This document shows positions 20,341 through 32,866 of a stretch of 64,000 nt of DNA, one piece after another. Where the stretch lies: the NCBI GenBank assembly GCA_033439765.1, contig JAULSN010000009.1, forward strand, positions 2,356,001 through 2,420,000. Reading direction: 5' to 3'. Under the pieces are notes generated by a model that did no database searches, had not been told where the DNA came from, and worked only from the letters and a program-made list of their open reading frames with translations. A program made the translations under genes and the position numbers. Source of the stretch: Lasiosphaeria ovina (Eukaryota; Ascomycota; Sordariomycetes; Sordariales; Lasiosphaeriaceae). Every line of letters starts with the position of its first letter. Within the stretch, counting starts at the first letter, position 1.

Positions 20341-22341
20341 ATGTCTACCTTAGCCCACCCCATGGGGCAATCCAATATTGGAAAACAACCTGAAGTCGAC
20401 GAGACCGTTGACCCACAAGTTGCGGCCGAGACATCGTTGTCACAAGTTGAGGCTGGACCTCCTTTGACATCATCTACGCCTGCTACCTCTGAATCATCAC
20501 AGGGTGCGCCCGGGTCTTCTGGAGCACCGCCAGTAAAGGAATCTGGGCAACAGCATACAGCTCCCCTCTCTGCATCACAAGTCGCCTCTTCCCCACAAGA
20601 TCAAGCTGGACCGTCTGGAGCACAGGCTACGACTACTGTTTCTGCATCGCAGGCTTCACTTCCACATATTCACTGGGCGGAAAATATCGATAATAAGCCC
20701 GCACCATCCATTTTCCGCAGAGGCCACCGCAGAATACAAAGTAACTTTGAGAATATACTTTCAGTCGTGGCGCCACACGGACCGATGGCTTCCGTGCGGG
20801 TTGCACAGCGAGCCTCCGCACCGGCTGGACTGCAAACTACAGACTCGACTGCATCGCCAGCAAATGCTACCCTACTCTCTGTACTGGAAGAAGTCGCTCC
20901 AACTTGTCAGGTAGCCACGGAGAGTGCCCCTGCCAAGAGTCCCTCTAATCTACGGAATGAACTTGTTACCTCGGGCCCACAGCAGGCTGTAGCTGGAAGC
21001 GATGTCCCACAAGTCGTAGCTGGAGCTAGACAACAACATACGATTTCGAGCTCTGAGAAACAAACTGCAGCAGGGACTGGACAGAAGGACGCTGAACAAC
21101 AAACTACAACAGAATCCGGGCAGCAACAGACCGAGCAAAAAACTGCAGCAGGGTCTGGACAGCAAGACGCTGAACAACAAACTATAACAGGATCCGGGCA
21201 GCAACAGACTGAGCAACAAACTGCAGCAGGGTCTGGACAGCAGCAGTCTGAGCAACAACAAACCACAGCAGGGTCTGGGCAGCAAAACACGGCCCCGGGC
21301 TCTGGGGTACAAACCGCAACAGGGGGTGGACAGCAACCCATGGACCCGGACGCTATTGAACCGGCGCCATCTGAAGGAGAGGCTTCAGAACCGCCATTCG
21401 ATGCTGCGAAAAGCTGTAGGGTATGTACTCTATACCTCTTTACTCTCATTCGTTAGCTGACGAGCCCCCCTGTCTAGCCTCCGGCTACCGCCTTTCGATC
21501 ACCTCCCTCATCTATCGCCGCCGTACGCGTTGGCTTCGTAAACGCTACTATGGGTTATGGCCTCTTCGCCGCGCGGGATATCAGACAAAACGAGGCAATT
21601 TTACACGAGGCACCATTCATGACTGCTCACTTCGATGAGAGATTTCCCGACGACATGACCAATACGGCCAGCCAGCGTGGCGCCTACATGGAAGCTTTCC
21701 ACGCACACCGCAGCAATCTTATCGCCGCGTTTCCCCGGCTGGCTGCCAGACACGGCCATGGGCCGCTCGATTACGCACAGGCCAACGCCTGTTTAAGTAA
21801 CCTAACCACCCATCTCTACCATGGCCAATGCGATCCGTCGACTGTCACTCAAGCAGAATACGAAACCTTTACCAACACAATCATCCCCGCGGAGACGGTA
21901 GTTGGTTCCGACGGCAACGCCTGCAGGGAGTTCTTCCGGGACTACGCCTTCAAGGTGCAGCCCAAACACAGCTCGACGCAACCGGCGGCGGGAGCAGCAG
22001 CCTCCGATCAGGCGGGCGCTTTCAAGCAGGAAGCCTGCGTGTACCTCCTCGGATCGCTCATCAACCACCGCTGCCGGCCGTTCCCGAACAAAAAAAAGCC
22101 GGCCAGCATCGGCGTGGACGCCAAATACGGCGGTCCCCAGGGCCCCAACTGTGAGTGGCGCATCGGGCCCTCGGCGCTCACGCGGTTCGCCCAGGAAAAG
22201 CACATCGTCGTGGACGCCCTGCGGGACATCCGCGAGGGCGAGGAGCTGACGTGGGACTACCACAAGAAGGTGCTGGGCTTCATCTGCCAGTGCGACATCT
22301 GCCAGGAGTCCTTCATGCGCCAGAGGTGTCGCGTCCTGTGA
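20341..22341 (+). CDS. SET-domain protein with Q/G-rich tandem-repeat N terminus
   Basis: Two exons, 20341-21420 and 21478-22341, 1944 nt, 647 residues; the 57-nt intron (GTATGT...TCTAG) is in phase 0. The start ATG has an A-rich context (AAAAACATG). Residues 1-360 are low-complexity Ser/Thr/Gln/Ala. They include six 13-residue tandem units of the TAAGSGQQQTEQQ type at about residues 241-320. The SET domain starts near 378: VRVGFVNATMGYGLFAARDI, then NHRCRPFPN (variant of NHxCxPN) and EGEELTWDYHKK (GEExTxDY motif). A post-SET CQCDIC cysteine cluster lies near the end. A long insert separates the SET halves, as in SMYD/Set5-like proteins, but I see no MYND finger. It is probably a lysine methyltransferase; the substrate cannot be told. 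Confidence 0.85.
21064..21297 (+). repeat. 39-bp coding tandem repeat, about six units
   Basis: In-frame units begin at 21064, 21103, 21142, 21181, 21220 (42 nt) and 21262 (last unit degenerate). Units 1 and 3 resemble each other (ending ...GACGCTGAACAACAA), and so do 2 and 4, so the array probably grew as 78-bp dimers. Confidence 0.9.
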
Positions 22342-22891
22342 GGAGCAACGCGTCGCTGGCTCAAGAAGGCCGGCACAAAGATTAAGGAAACGTGCATAAA
22401 GGAGAAGCCCAACCCCTTTGCAGGTTGATTGCCATTCAAGGTCGGCAGCTCGGCAGCTCGGCAAGGTCACCCACCAACGGCGTGCAAGCCGAATCTAACA
22501 TCCAGCGCAGCATTTGGGTCGTCTGTCCTTTTTCTTTTCTTGTCCATTGTTTTGGATTCACATAGCGCTGTTTAGTTTTCTTCTTTTGTATTGTTTCTTT
22601 TTCGAGGTTAAAGCATCTCACGAGCGGTACTCCATAGTATGAGACGAGGCAGGACACACAAGTTTTAATGCTTAATCAAATAAATGATCGGAACGCATTA
22701 CAAGCCAGCATTTAGGTTGTTCGTTTCATAGTTTCTTTCTTCTTGCTATCTCGTAAACCTCAAGATAGTGTGATTCAGGCATTGCCACAATCCCAATGCC
22801 CAACGAGGAGCAAACCCGTGTCCGCTTTTCCCCAAACCCATGACTGACTTGAATGCAAGAACCAACCCCACGTATCCCACAGTCCCAGCCC
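22342..22891. other. Intergenic between convergent SET gene and rps15
   Basis: 550 bp between stop codons, T-rich in the middle. No gene seen. Confidence 0.5.
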
Positions 22892-23823
<932 letters not shown>

Positions 23824-24371
23824 CTTGGCGGTTTGTGATTATCACGATTTCGCTCTGTTCGATTATCGAAGAGCGAAAAGGCTGCTGGTCGCGATTGATG
23901 GGAAGTGTGATTTGGCGGTACACCTCTCGCAAGACACTGGAGCGGAATGGTCGTGCTGCGACCTCTGGTTAGCCGTGTCTCCACCAGCAAAAATTCGTAG
24001 GGCTCAGTGCCCTCACAAAACCCCCCCCCCGCCGCGTGATTGGCTTTGGTGGGCTGTGGCGGAAGCTGTGGCTATGGGGCTGAGGCGCTAAGGGTCTGAG
24101 GCGTAAGGCACGAGTTCCTGTTTGCCAAGCCTCCAATTACTGACAGTCCAGAGTTCCTTATCAATCCATCTTTACAGAACATCTAAGCCAACATATCGCA
24201 GTTATTTCGTTCTGCTGTCTGCTGTCATTTTCTCTAACTGCATAAAAGCTGCGTCTTCTTCAATGTGCAATTTTATCGCATTCTGTATTTCTAGATTTGA
24301 TCTGTTACTATCGTTCCTACTTAATCTAGCAGTTACCGTTTGCTCATCACAACGACAGCAAACCCAGGCTC
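23824..24371. other. Intergenic, upstream of rps15
   Basis: About 550 bp upstream of rps15, reaching the 3' end of the galactanase gene on the same strand. It includes a C-run at 24021-24031. No gene recognised. Confidence 0.5.
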
Positions 24372-25507
24372 CTAAATTTGCTCAAAGACAGACATGCTTG
24401 AGAGCGCCTGTCCCGACTGAGAGAACATGCAATTGTCCGCGCAGGACGAGCCCAGGTTCGCATTGTGAATCCAAGCTGGTTCCCAGTAGAACAGGCCTAC
24501 GCCACCCTTGACTCCGGCCACTACGTTAGCAACGTCTTTGATCCACGTTGCCTGCCCTGCCGCTGAATAGGGGATGCTACGAGCGTCAGACGGGAACGAT
24601 GTCTTGGGTGCCGGACATGATGTTGGCCAATCCGTCTCTGCAACAACGAGGTCTTTTCCCCATCCATTGGCCAAGTTGGTCAAGCTGGTCTTGAGCGCCG
24701 ACAGGGTTGCCGAAGACGAGTAGAACGGATAGAACGAGACGCCGATCATGTCAAAGTCCGAAGACACAAGTGTTCCTTGCTTCAGCACATTTGTGTACCA
24801 GTTGTTTTGTGTTGACCAGTTCCTGCAGATTTGTCAGTTATAGAGCTCTACGGTGGTGCACGGCAAAGGACAGCACGTTGAGACAAAGTCTGGGGAGGTT
24901 CGTACCATCCATTATCGAGGTGGATCATTATCTTGGGCTTCGGGTTGAGCCTCGAATCCTTGACGGCTGCCGACGCCGAATGCAAAAGCCGGGCGACATT
25001 GCCCCATGATGATGTCCTCCCCGTTGGCCAAAGCAGACCGGCGGCGATCTCGTTTCCAATCGATATTATCGTCGGTTGTACCCCCACATCTTGGAACTGG
25101 TTCGACACATCAAGCGTATAATTGTACAGCTTCCACGAGAGGTCGTCAATTCCGGTGGGCCATCCTGCCGGGATGGCTTGATGTCCGGGATCTGCCCAGG
25201 TGTCGCTATAATGAAGGTCGACATAGACCCCGAGCCCGGCCGACTTTGCTCTCTTCGCAAGCGCGATGTTGTAAGTTAGGTTATAGTTCCCACCTGCTGG
25301 ATTCACCCAGACCCTCTGCCGAACCGTGTTGACGCCGCTCTCGGCGAGGATTCTTTCCAGGGGCTGCGCGTTGCCATTGGCGGTTTTGTACGAGACGCCG
25401 GCCTTTTCTTCGACAGCAACAGACGACCAGTCCACGCCCTTGTAGGTGAGCGCGGCATTGGTGACTGAAGCACCGAGCAGAATAACTGGCAGCGCTGAGA
25501 ATATCAT
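24372..25507 (-). CDS. Secreted endo-1,4-beta-galactanase, GH53
   Basis: Hydrolyses beta-1,4-galactan side chains of pectin (arabinogalactan I) outside the cell. Two exons, 25507-24906 and 24822-24372, 1053 nt, 350 residues, the normal size of fungal GH53. Residues 1-18 are a signal peptide, followed by ALTYKGVDWSSV. The catalytic acid/base is expected at E153 in the ISIGNEIAAGLLWP motif, and the nucleophile at E263 in LVVAETDWP. Conserved RQRVWVNP and LHYSDTWADPG segments are present. The 83-nt intron (GTACGA...TGCAG) splits the Trp codon of HLDNGWNWSTQNNWY. Two cysteines near the C terminus (SSCADNCMF) fit a disulphide. It is the only plant-cell-wall enzyme in the window, suggesting a saprotrophic or plant-associated fungus. 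Upstream motifs compatible with carbon repression are listed separately. Confidence 0.96.
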
Positions 25508-25758
25508 CGTGTTTGGAATACCAATTTCGCTGGGACCAACATCACGTTCAAACCATGCGGTGGCAAGCCACTTCGTATTTACTTACTTATTCACTGCGGG
25601 AAGTTACCGAAAGGAATCCCGCTCTTTGGAAACGTCGCCCATGATTGACGGAAACACTGCATGCGGCCAGAGAATTCCCCAGATTGGCCCAGCGTCCAGT
25701 ATACACGTTGCAGGGACTCGGTTCTTGGCAACATATGGATTGAACCGTCCAGGTCCCG

Positions 25759-25766
25759 TATTTATA
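25759..25766 (-). promoter_or_regulatory. TATA box candidate of the galactanase gene
   Basis: TATAAATA on the minus strand about 250 bp upstream of the start codon. The motif is perfect; the role is inferred from position. Confidence 0.45.
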
Positions 25767-25831
25767 CGGATTTGACTACCGACTTCCCGGCCGTGTCTCT
25801 TTTCCGCCAGTCAATATATTCCAAACTGCAA

Positions 25832-25904
25832 CCCCACACTCGAGGTTCCCTTTAAGGGGTTACCGGCGCGCCCAACCCCTGAACGTAGGAGCTCGCATCC
25901 CCGG
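25832..25904 (-). promoter_or_regulatory. Two CreA-type carbon-repression sites (candidates)
   Basis: GTGGGG (25832-25837) and CCGGGG (25899-25904) on the minus strand both match the SYGGRG consensus of CreA/CRE1, which represses many plant-polysaccharide hydrolase genes. Such six-mers are common by chance in GC-rich DNA. Confidence 0.3.
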
Positions 25905-26334
25905 TATAGTTTGGCGGCAGTCTCGCATCAGCGAATCTGCCCAGCAGCGGAGGTGGCTCACTTATACGCCGTTGGGCAAGTCCCGCCAATCATACACCAC
26001 ACCAATTTTTGTAATTCCGGGGACGCCACCCATTTGAGCCTCGCCTTCACGGCCATTTGACGGCGAGAACGCCTTGCATTTTGGACACCGGCCACATCAT
26101 CAGGGCAGCTCTTAAAGGTACCAGGCAATTGGAGACCATTGTGTTCTACCTACTTGTCGTGTTTCTTCCTAAACCTTCGAGCAGGACATGACTGATGGTC
26201 GGATAAAGAGAAGAGTGTAAGGCACGCGTTTTTATATTCGATCAATTTCTAAATCGACACTAGGTAACATCCGATCCTGATACGTCCATGATGACATGTT
26301 TCTAAAATGCTGGGAATCTTCTCATTGCCGCTTA

Positions 26335-27566
26335 CTACTCGTTGTCCGCCACCCTCCATACCAACTTCTCTGCGGATTGGGCCCTGGACCTAAGCGTGTT
26401 GAGGGCGTTTTGAGCTCTCTCGAGAAGCGTTTTACCTTCAATGATCCGCTGCTTGTTTGGCTGTACCACTCCCTGCTCCAGGAGGGTGGGCACGATCTCT
26501 GGCTGAAGGTGGTCTCTGAAGAAGTCACTCTGTTACGATCCGTTAGCCAATTGTAATACCGGCGCGACCCTGACAAGATTATGCGTACCTTTTCGTGGTA
26601 TAGATTCGCTCTTGTTCCTCTCAGCTCAACGCCTTCCTTCCATTCGTCTACTAGGACCTTGTTGACGTCACCCTCGTACACCGGGGGGTTGTGCTCGCTT
26701 GCATGGACGTAGATGACGGGCAGCAGAATGGCGACCTTGGTTCCTCGCTCTGCGATCTTGGCCAGGGGCCGCAACGTTTCCTCGGTGGAGGCGATGCAGT
26801 CGAGGACAAACGGCACTTTCGGCCCGGATGACTCAAGCCTGGAAACATGTGCCAAGATCTTGTCCAATACATCAGGTTGGCGGTAGTCGAAGCAAGCCTT
26901 CGCACCCAGTGCCCGCAGGCTATCGTGGTGCTTGCCGCTGGCGACGGCAAGTATGTTGCGATAACCCCAGCGCCTGAACACCTGTACCGCATACAGGCCA
27001 ACGGAGCTGGCGGCTCCCCAGATTAGAATGGGCGCTGCGGCTTGGGGCGGCTCCCATCCCTCGGGGATCGGCCACGGCAGCTGCAGCCCGAAGTCCGTTG
27101 TCGCAACCTCGAATACCGTGACCAGATTCGTGGGCACGGTAACCGCCTCTTGTAGAGTCAGTTTGCTTTGAGGAAGCAGCTTGCTAACCGCCCACACCTG
27201 CACGGTGAGGTAAGTTCGGAAGGTCCCCTCCGCGGCCGCCGGCGGGGTGAAGCCGAAGACCTTGTCGCCGACGTGCAGCTCCCGAATTGCATCGCGAAGG
27301 GGGGGCAGGGCTGTTGGCGGCGGCGGGCCGAGAGCAACGACTGCCCCCGCAAAGGAACTGCCCATGAAGAACGGGTACTTGGTTATAGCCAGCCCGCCGT
27401 CGGCTCGGTGTAGGTCGAGCGGTGTCGACGACGTCCACTCGACACGCACCAGGACTTCGCCCGCGCCAGGGGCTTGAGTCGGGCAGCTGATGATGCTCAG
27501 CGGGGCACGAGGCGCCGTGGTCACGACCGCAGGGTGAGTTTCTGGGACGCCGGCTGGAAGAGCCAT
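26335..27566 (-). CDS. Zinc-type/MDR-family alcohol dehydrogenase or enoyl reductase-like protein
   Basis: Medium-chain dehydrogenase/reductase of the fungal ToxD/trans-enoyl-reductase-like group; probably an NADPH-dependent reductase, substrate unknown. Two exons, 27566-26589 and 26529-26335, 1173 nt, 390 residues. The 59-nt intron (GTACGC...AACAG) in phase 0 replaces an out-of-family tail with SDFFRDHLQPEIVPTLLEQG, the expected C-terminal helix, and the protein ends KLVWRVADNE. Visible parts: GroES-like N half (APGAGEVLVRVEWTSSTPLDLHRADGG), LHVGDKVFGFTPP, the nucleotide-binding IWGAASSVGLYAVQVFRRWG and VLDCIASTEETLRPLAKI. The catalytic zinc ligands of true alcohol dehydrogenases are not evident, so quinone or enoyl reductase activity is more likely. 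No polyketide synthase is nearby, so a role in secondary metabolism is unsupported. Confidence 0.88.
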
Positions 27567-29622
27567 GTCGTGCGTGAGATTTGGTTCTGATGGAAAGTGT
27601 GTGAAGCTTTAGCAAAGACGTCAGAGACAGTACAGCAAGGCAGCTTGGAATATTGCCATCCAAATTTAATCTTGTAGATATGACCAAAGATTATCTATAC
27701 CGGATTTATAGACGAGATTCATAATGTCAGAACATCAATTCAAATATCGAGGGGTCGATGGGAGCGATTGGTGCAATGTTTCTAGAAGGCTCTAGTGATT
27801 GGGATCCAAGGTTGCAATTAAGCCCGGAATAGGCAATGTTCAGCCAGTTTCTGGGAAAATGGAGCCAACAAGTGACGTGACGCCATCACCAGGCAGCCAA
27901 TACGCGGAAAAATCTTCTGAGATACACCCATTCTTGCTTACCAAGTAAGCATCATGGCGCGTCGTAGTCTATATTTCCGAACTCGGAAACACCGATGGCA
28001 TAACTATTCATAATGAGACTCGCCATATTTGTCTTCAAGGACCACTTCCGGAACTCGAAGCTGAAAAATGCAAATTCATTCGTCTCCCAATGTAACGTAC
28101 AGTCAGTTACCATGACTTGAGCAACGCGTCTCCCCGAGGCCTGGCGCTGAACAGGCCATGAGTTGATGATGATCGACCAAGGCTGCCAGAAATTGGCAGA
28201 AGAGGATCGAGCCGCACGGTTACACAGAGACACGGGATGTGAAGACGCGGGAACGACAATAAACCCGACGACGAGGCTTCCGATTGGAATCGCACGCCCG
28301 TCCTTTCTGTACACGTGTGTGCGCTTTAATAAAGGGGGAAAGAAAACGAGCACGAATAGGTGCCTAGTTAGGATAAATATGGACGTCAGGACTAACCGCC
28401 GAGTCCGAAACCCATTTGTTACTAATGGGAGGCGGCGGTATGACTTCAGTGCCGGGTTACCCGTTTGGATGAGTGAAGTGGAGGGCACTGTCAAGAGTGA
28501 ACATGCCGTGTGGAGCTTGTTGTGCTTGCTAAGTTCCATGTTATCCACAACCGTGGCTAAGTGCAAGTTGGAAGTGCAAGTGCAACTGAGGTTAGGCCGA
28601 TAGCCAAGGTACGGACCAAGTACGGATCCTTGGGCACATCCATGGCGTGCGAGCCTCAGACATGCAACGAATACCTAACTACCAAGGATCAGTGTATACA
28701 TGCACCAGTCGCTTGCGTCAAGGCAAGGAGAGAACCCAAGGAAATTGTCCCTACCGGCAGCGTGCCCAAAACACCCCACCCATGACGGACCTCAGTGTGA
28801 CGTTGAAACCGATCAAACCGTCTGGGGACAGCCACAAAAATGCCGGAGCCGAGCACCTGCCCTGGGGCTTGCAGCAACAGTGGGCCACCGCCTACGAAAC
28901 AAAAACCCGGGGCGCATAACCAGCCCACACAGTGCCCGCAACAGCCCTGTTTGTTTCCAAAGAACCCGCCTGAGCCTCCAGTCACTGAATTCACTTGTGA
29001 GATATGAATCTCGTCATATTAGTACCTGGTCTTTTCGCTCCTCTCCTCTTGAGGCTGCTATCCAGCCAAGCTATCCAACACGCCGAGCTCCCCAGCTTGT
29101 CTCTGTGCCTCTTCCTTTTCGCCTCCAGTAGGAGGAGCGCAGCAACAATGGAACTCCGATCGAGTCTCTGATTGGCTTGGACCTGTGCAGGTGGAGGGGC
29201 TCGGAACTCCCACAGTACGAGTACGGGTCCCCGCAGAACACACCCTTTGCCAAGAGCTTGGCTGAGAAACCCCTGGCCTGGCGGAACGGCCCTCCTAACT
29301 GCTTTTGGGTTGCGTCAATCCGCGTCGCGAGAACTTCTTTCAGCAAACCCACGACGCAGCTACCTACTTGCCAGCTCCAACCCCAAGCACTGCGCCGTTA
29401 ATCAGTAAATGCGCCATCTGCAGGCCTAAAACTCCGTGCGCCACCCAGAATGCAGTATCTGGCCTTCTAGCACAGCCTAGGAACCCATCTGCAAAGGCTC
29501 TACCGATGCTGCCGAAGTCTAGTTCCAACATAAGGTAGCTTTATAAGCCTTTGCGCATCGAGGCCTCTGTCCCGGACACTCGCCTCGCTGCAGTTTGCAG
29601 CATCCAGAATATCACCCCCACC
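27567..29622. other. Gene-poor intergenic region, 2.06 kb
   Basis: Lies between divergent genes (MDR reductase and glutaredoxin). The longest frame, 204 codons on the minus strand at 27952-28566, has no recognisable domain, ordinary-looking random composition and no clear splice pattern. Shorter frames at 28700-29131 (+) and 29071-29352 (-) overlap each other. The region may hold promoters or a decayed gene. Confidence 0.4.
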
Positions 29623-30510
29623 ATGCCTTCCCACAGGAGAGTCCGACTCCTCTTCTATGCTGTCCTGGCTGCCGTTGTCATCCTGCTCTTCTTCACCTCA
29701 CACCTGCGCCGGACGAGCCCACAAGACACGCGGACATCCCGAGACTTTTATCACAAAACAACCGATGCCTTGGAAAAGACCCAAGGGGTCATGGCCGGCG
29801 ACGGCACCCTAAAGCCCGTCGAGCGGCACGACCACGACGCCGATGGCGACATAGACGAGGATGACGAGATCGTTGCCAAGGCCATGGCCGATCGCCTCAG
29901 AGCCGCCGAGCAAAAAGCCAAAGACATCGCCAATGCCAAGGCCCCCAACAAACCCGACCCGCCTTCGAATGTCATCGGTGTTGGAAGCTCGGCAAGCGGG
30001 CAGAAGAAGACGGACGATGCACTTAAGAAGCAGGATGGGACCACAGACACTGACGAGAGCAGTGATGTGGCTGAGCTGGACGCCGAGATGGACTCCATCT
30101 TCGCGAAATCTCCCGGTAAGAAACCTCTGTTCCTGCCCGCCTTGTGGTGCTGGAGCCGGTTCGCGTGCTGACTGTGTGTCCCGTCAGTGATCATCTTCTC
30201 CAAGTCGTACTGCCCGTACTCGGCCAGGGCAAAGGGCGTCTTGATGGAGAAGTATCTCATCGAACCGAAGCCCTTCGTCGTCGAGCTCGACCTGCACCCA
30301 CTCGGCCCGCAAATACAAGCGAGGCTCTTGGCCATGACAGACCGAAAGACGGTGCCCAACATATTAGTCTATGGCAAGAGCATTGGTGGCGGCGACGAGA
30401 TAACTGCCCTGGACAATGAGAAGACGTTGGCTGCCAAGATCAAGTCCATTGCTGGCAAGCGCGTCGACGTGACGGAGCGCTTTGTCGAAGACGTCCAAAA
30501 AACAAACTAG
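29623..30510 (+). CDS. Membrane-anchored glutaredoxin (Grx6/Grx7 type)
   Basis: Two exons, 29623-30115 and 30188-30510, 816 nt, 271 residues. An N-terminal membrane anchor (LLFYAVLAAVVILLFFTSHL, about residues 9-28) makes it a probable type II protein of the early secretory pathway, like yeast Grx6/Grx7. A long charged, D/K/A-rich stem (about 30-163) precedes the thioredoxin-fold domain. The 72-nt intron falls exactly before that domain and restores VIIFSKSYCPYSARAKGVL. The active site is CPYS at 173-176 (second Cys replaced by Ser, so monothiol). The glutathione-binding TVPNILVYGKSIGGGDEI is present. It likely reduces glutathionylated proteins or senses redox state in the ER/Golgi. Confidence 0.92.
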
Positions 30511-31519
30511 TTTTTTTCGGTCAACCCTGCTTGTGTCTTGGGACTATCACAACACCAAAGACGGCCAAAGCTCGATGCCAACATGTTATTGGTTGGTTTA
30601 ATTACTAATTCTCAGGGACGACCGTTGTTGTACACTTGGTGTCGGTGAGCTGGGCTTGGATTTCCGGGTTTCACCAAGGATTGATATATATAAATATATA
30701 TATATGCTGCATTACTCGGCGTTGGGGATCATTTGGGGCGGTGGGCAACGTGTACAATTTTGGGGGACGGATTCATACGCGATAATGCACATGCTCCCGC
30801 GGCTTGTACATACCCCTTTTAAGATTGTGTACGATAAGGAGATCAGGACCAGCTGGAGTCAGTACATCTTGGGACGAATGGAATTTCACTTACGCAAGGA
30901 ACTGATGGGACGACAGCCTGCCCCGATCCAATGATTGGGCCCGTGATGACGAACAAGACCGGACGAGCAAATTATCGACGAGCGGCGGTGAAGGTGTTGA
31001 TTACACAGACGTGGCCGGACTGCTCGGCCCCCCCTCTGACACAGCTATAACGGAGAACGATTCTTTTCGATTGCAGCTCGCTATGTGCCTTGAACAGATG
31101 TCGAATCCCTCGGGCCAAATCGTCAGTCCATTGCACGCCCAAGCTTTTCTTTGGCAACGTCGGGAGGCGCTTCCCCCTTAAAGCAAGCTACGAGGCCCCC
31201 TTGCGTGCCCAGCCGCTGCCATTTTGCTCTAGTCTCCATTGCACTCTTCTCTGAAAAATAGCAGGAGCTCGTAGGTCTTGCCACTAGCCACGTCGCGCTG
31301 CTCTTGGCCGACTCCCACCCAAGTGACTGCACATGATCTTGGGACCCCATCCTCCTTGCTGGCGGCCTGTCGGCCCTCACCACGCCTCTTCAACTGGCTT
31401 ATTGCTTTCTCTCGTTCTGTATCCTTACACCTGGCATGATACTAGCGAATACCCCCCAGAAACCCACATACTATACTACACTGGATGCCGGCCCCCACGC
31501 CGCCCGCCACCAACCAGCC
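30511..31519. other. Intergenic, 1.0 kb
   Basis: Lies between the glutaredoxin stop and the F-box-like gene. It contains a TA-rich microsatellite at 30683-30706 and short frames without recognisable domains. Confidence 0.5.
30683..30706. repeat. Imperfect (TA)n microsatellite
   Basis: TATATATA-AATATATATATAT-type run downstream of the glutaredoxin gene. Confidence 0.85.
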
Positions 31520-32866
31520 ATGTTCCCTCCTGAGATCGTCCTCGCGATCGCCGAGTTCGCCGACCTCGAGACCGTGTCGGCCCTGTCACGCCTGTGCCGC
31601 TCCTACCACCATACCATCCTGGGCTACCAGAGCTCCGTCGTCCAGGCGAAGTTGAGCCGCCGCGGCGTGTATCCCCTGCTGCTCTCGCCCCGCGGGACTA
31701 CCATCTCGACCGCCAGCCCCGAGCGGCGGATCCTGCCGCCGCATACGTTAGCTGTCATCCAGGAGCTGGACAAGCGGTCACGCCATATCGACGCCATGGC
31801 CGCCGTCGGCGGCCCGCTGCTCAAGGAGCTGTGCGCGCACGCCAGGCCCCTCGACGACGACGAGATCGTGTGGCAGAGGCTGGCCGGCGCCATGAGGCAC
31901 GGCTGCTTGCTGGCGGACCGTCTGGCGGACTGTGTGGTCGATTTGACCGATGGGCTGGAAGATGATGAAGAAGAGGCGAAGAACGTCGACCCTGGCAGCG
32001 AGACCAGAGCAGAAGGCAGCACGAGCAACAAGACACTGGATGGATTACCCGCTGAGACAGTAAAGACGGCAGCGCCAGCAGCGCCAGCAGCGCCAACCGC
32101 CCGCGACGTGCACATTGGCCAGCTCAAGCTTATCCTGTCCCTGTCGATCGCCGACCTGTGCTGCCTGTACATGGCGTCGTTCATGAGCGGATCCGCCTAC
32201 TCCAGAGCCTACATCTCTGCGTGGGATCCGGCATGCTGGTTTGTTACCGCGCCTCCCCTACAAGACATAGACAAACGCAAGAAATGCAGACCCGGGGGAA
32301 AAGCTGACATGTAACACGCAAAACCACGCAGGGAACGCGAGTTCTCCTTCCGGGAAGCGTTTCTCCGGCGGGGCAGCGTCGTGCTGTGGTCGATTCTCCC
32401 GCGCAAGCGACCCTCCAACTCCAGCTCGTCGGGTAACGATGATTCACCTGTCGGGTGTCCTCAGAGCTGCCGACAACGGCCCCTGGCCGAGCTGTTCGAG
32501 GCGGAGATGGCCCGGGTTCGCTCGCTGCCGCCGCCGCCGCCGCCGCTGCCCCTCCTCGCCATGCCGATCCTGCGCGAGATGCGCGAGCTGGAGCGCGAGA
32601 AGCTGGCGTGGCTGACGGGCGGCGGCGACTACGACGCGCTCGCGCTGCTGATGGCCGACAAGGATATCCCGTCGCCGCCGCGTGACGGCGAAGACCTCGT
32701 CCTGCCTAACCTCGCTGGCGCGGTTATCGATGTCTTCCTGCACAAGTCGCCGCCGCCGCCGCTGCCGTACGGCCTGAAGGAGGACCTCGGCGGCACCGCG
32801 GCTCGCATGACGATGATATTTTGGGATGGCATTTTGACTGGACTGGACTGGCGGGCAGGTGTGTAA
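31520..32866 (+). CDS. F-box-like uncharacterised protein
   Basis: Two exons, 31520-32238 and 32332-32866, 1254 nt, 417 residues. The start MFPPEIVLAIAEFADLETVSALSRLCRSYHHTI resembles an F-box (PPEI-x-L-x-I-A motif followed by a helix with L and C residues), which would recruit the protein to an SCF ubiquitin ligase. The rest is helical and does not match leucine-rich, WD40 or ankyrin repeats that I can see. It contains an acidic patch (DGLEDDEEEA) and an alanine/proline-rich spacer. The 93-nt intron has a GTTTGT donor and restores AWDPACWEREFSFREAFLRRGSVVLWSILP. Fungal genomes carry many such orphan F-box proteins. An upstream in-frame ATG (31436) would add 28 residues ahead of the F-box and is less likely. 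Confidence 0.75.

Larger units (their letters stand above)
25508..26334. other. Intergenic, galactanase promoter region
   Basis: 827 bp between two minus-strand genes. It holds the galactanase promoter elements listed separately and otherwise no gene. Confidence 0.5.

Noticed and set aside
26335..27566. Reading the MDR reductase as part of a polyketide cluster
   Set aside because: No synthase, transporter or pathway regulator lies near it; the neighbours are a galactanase and a glutaredoxin.
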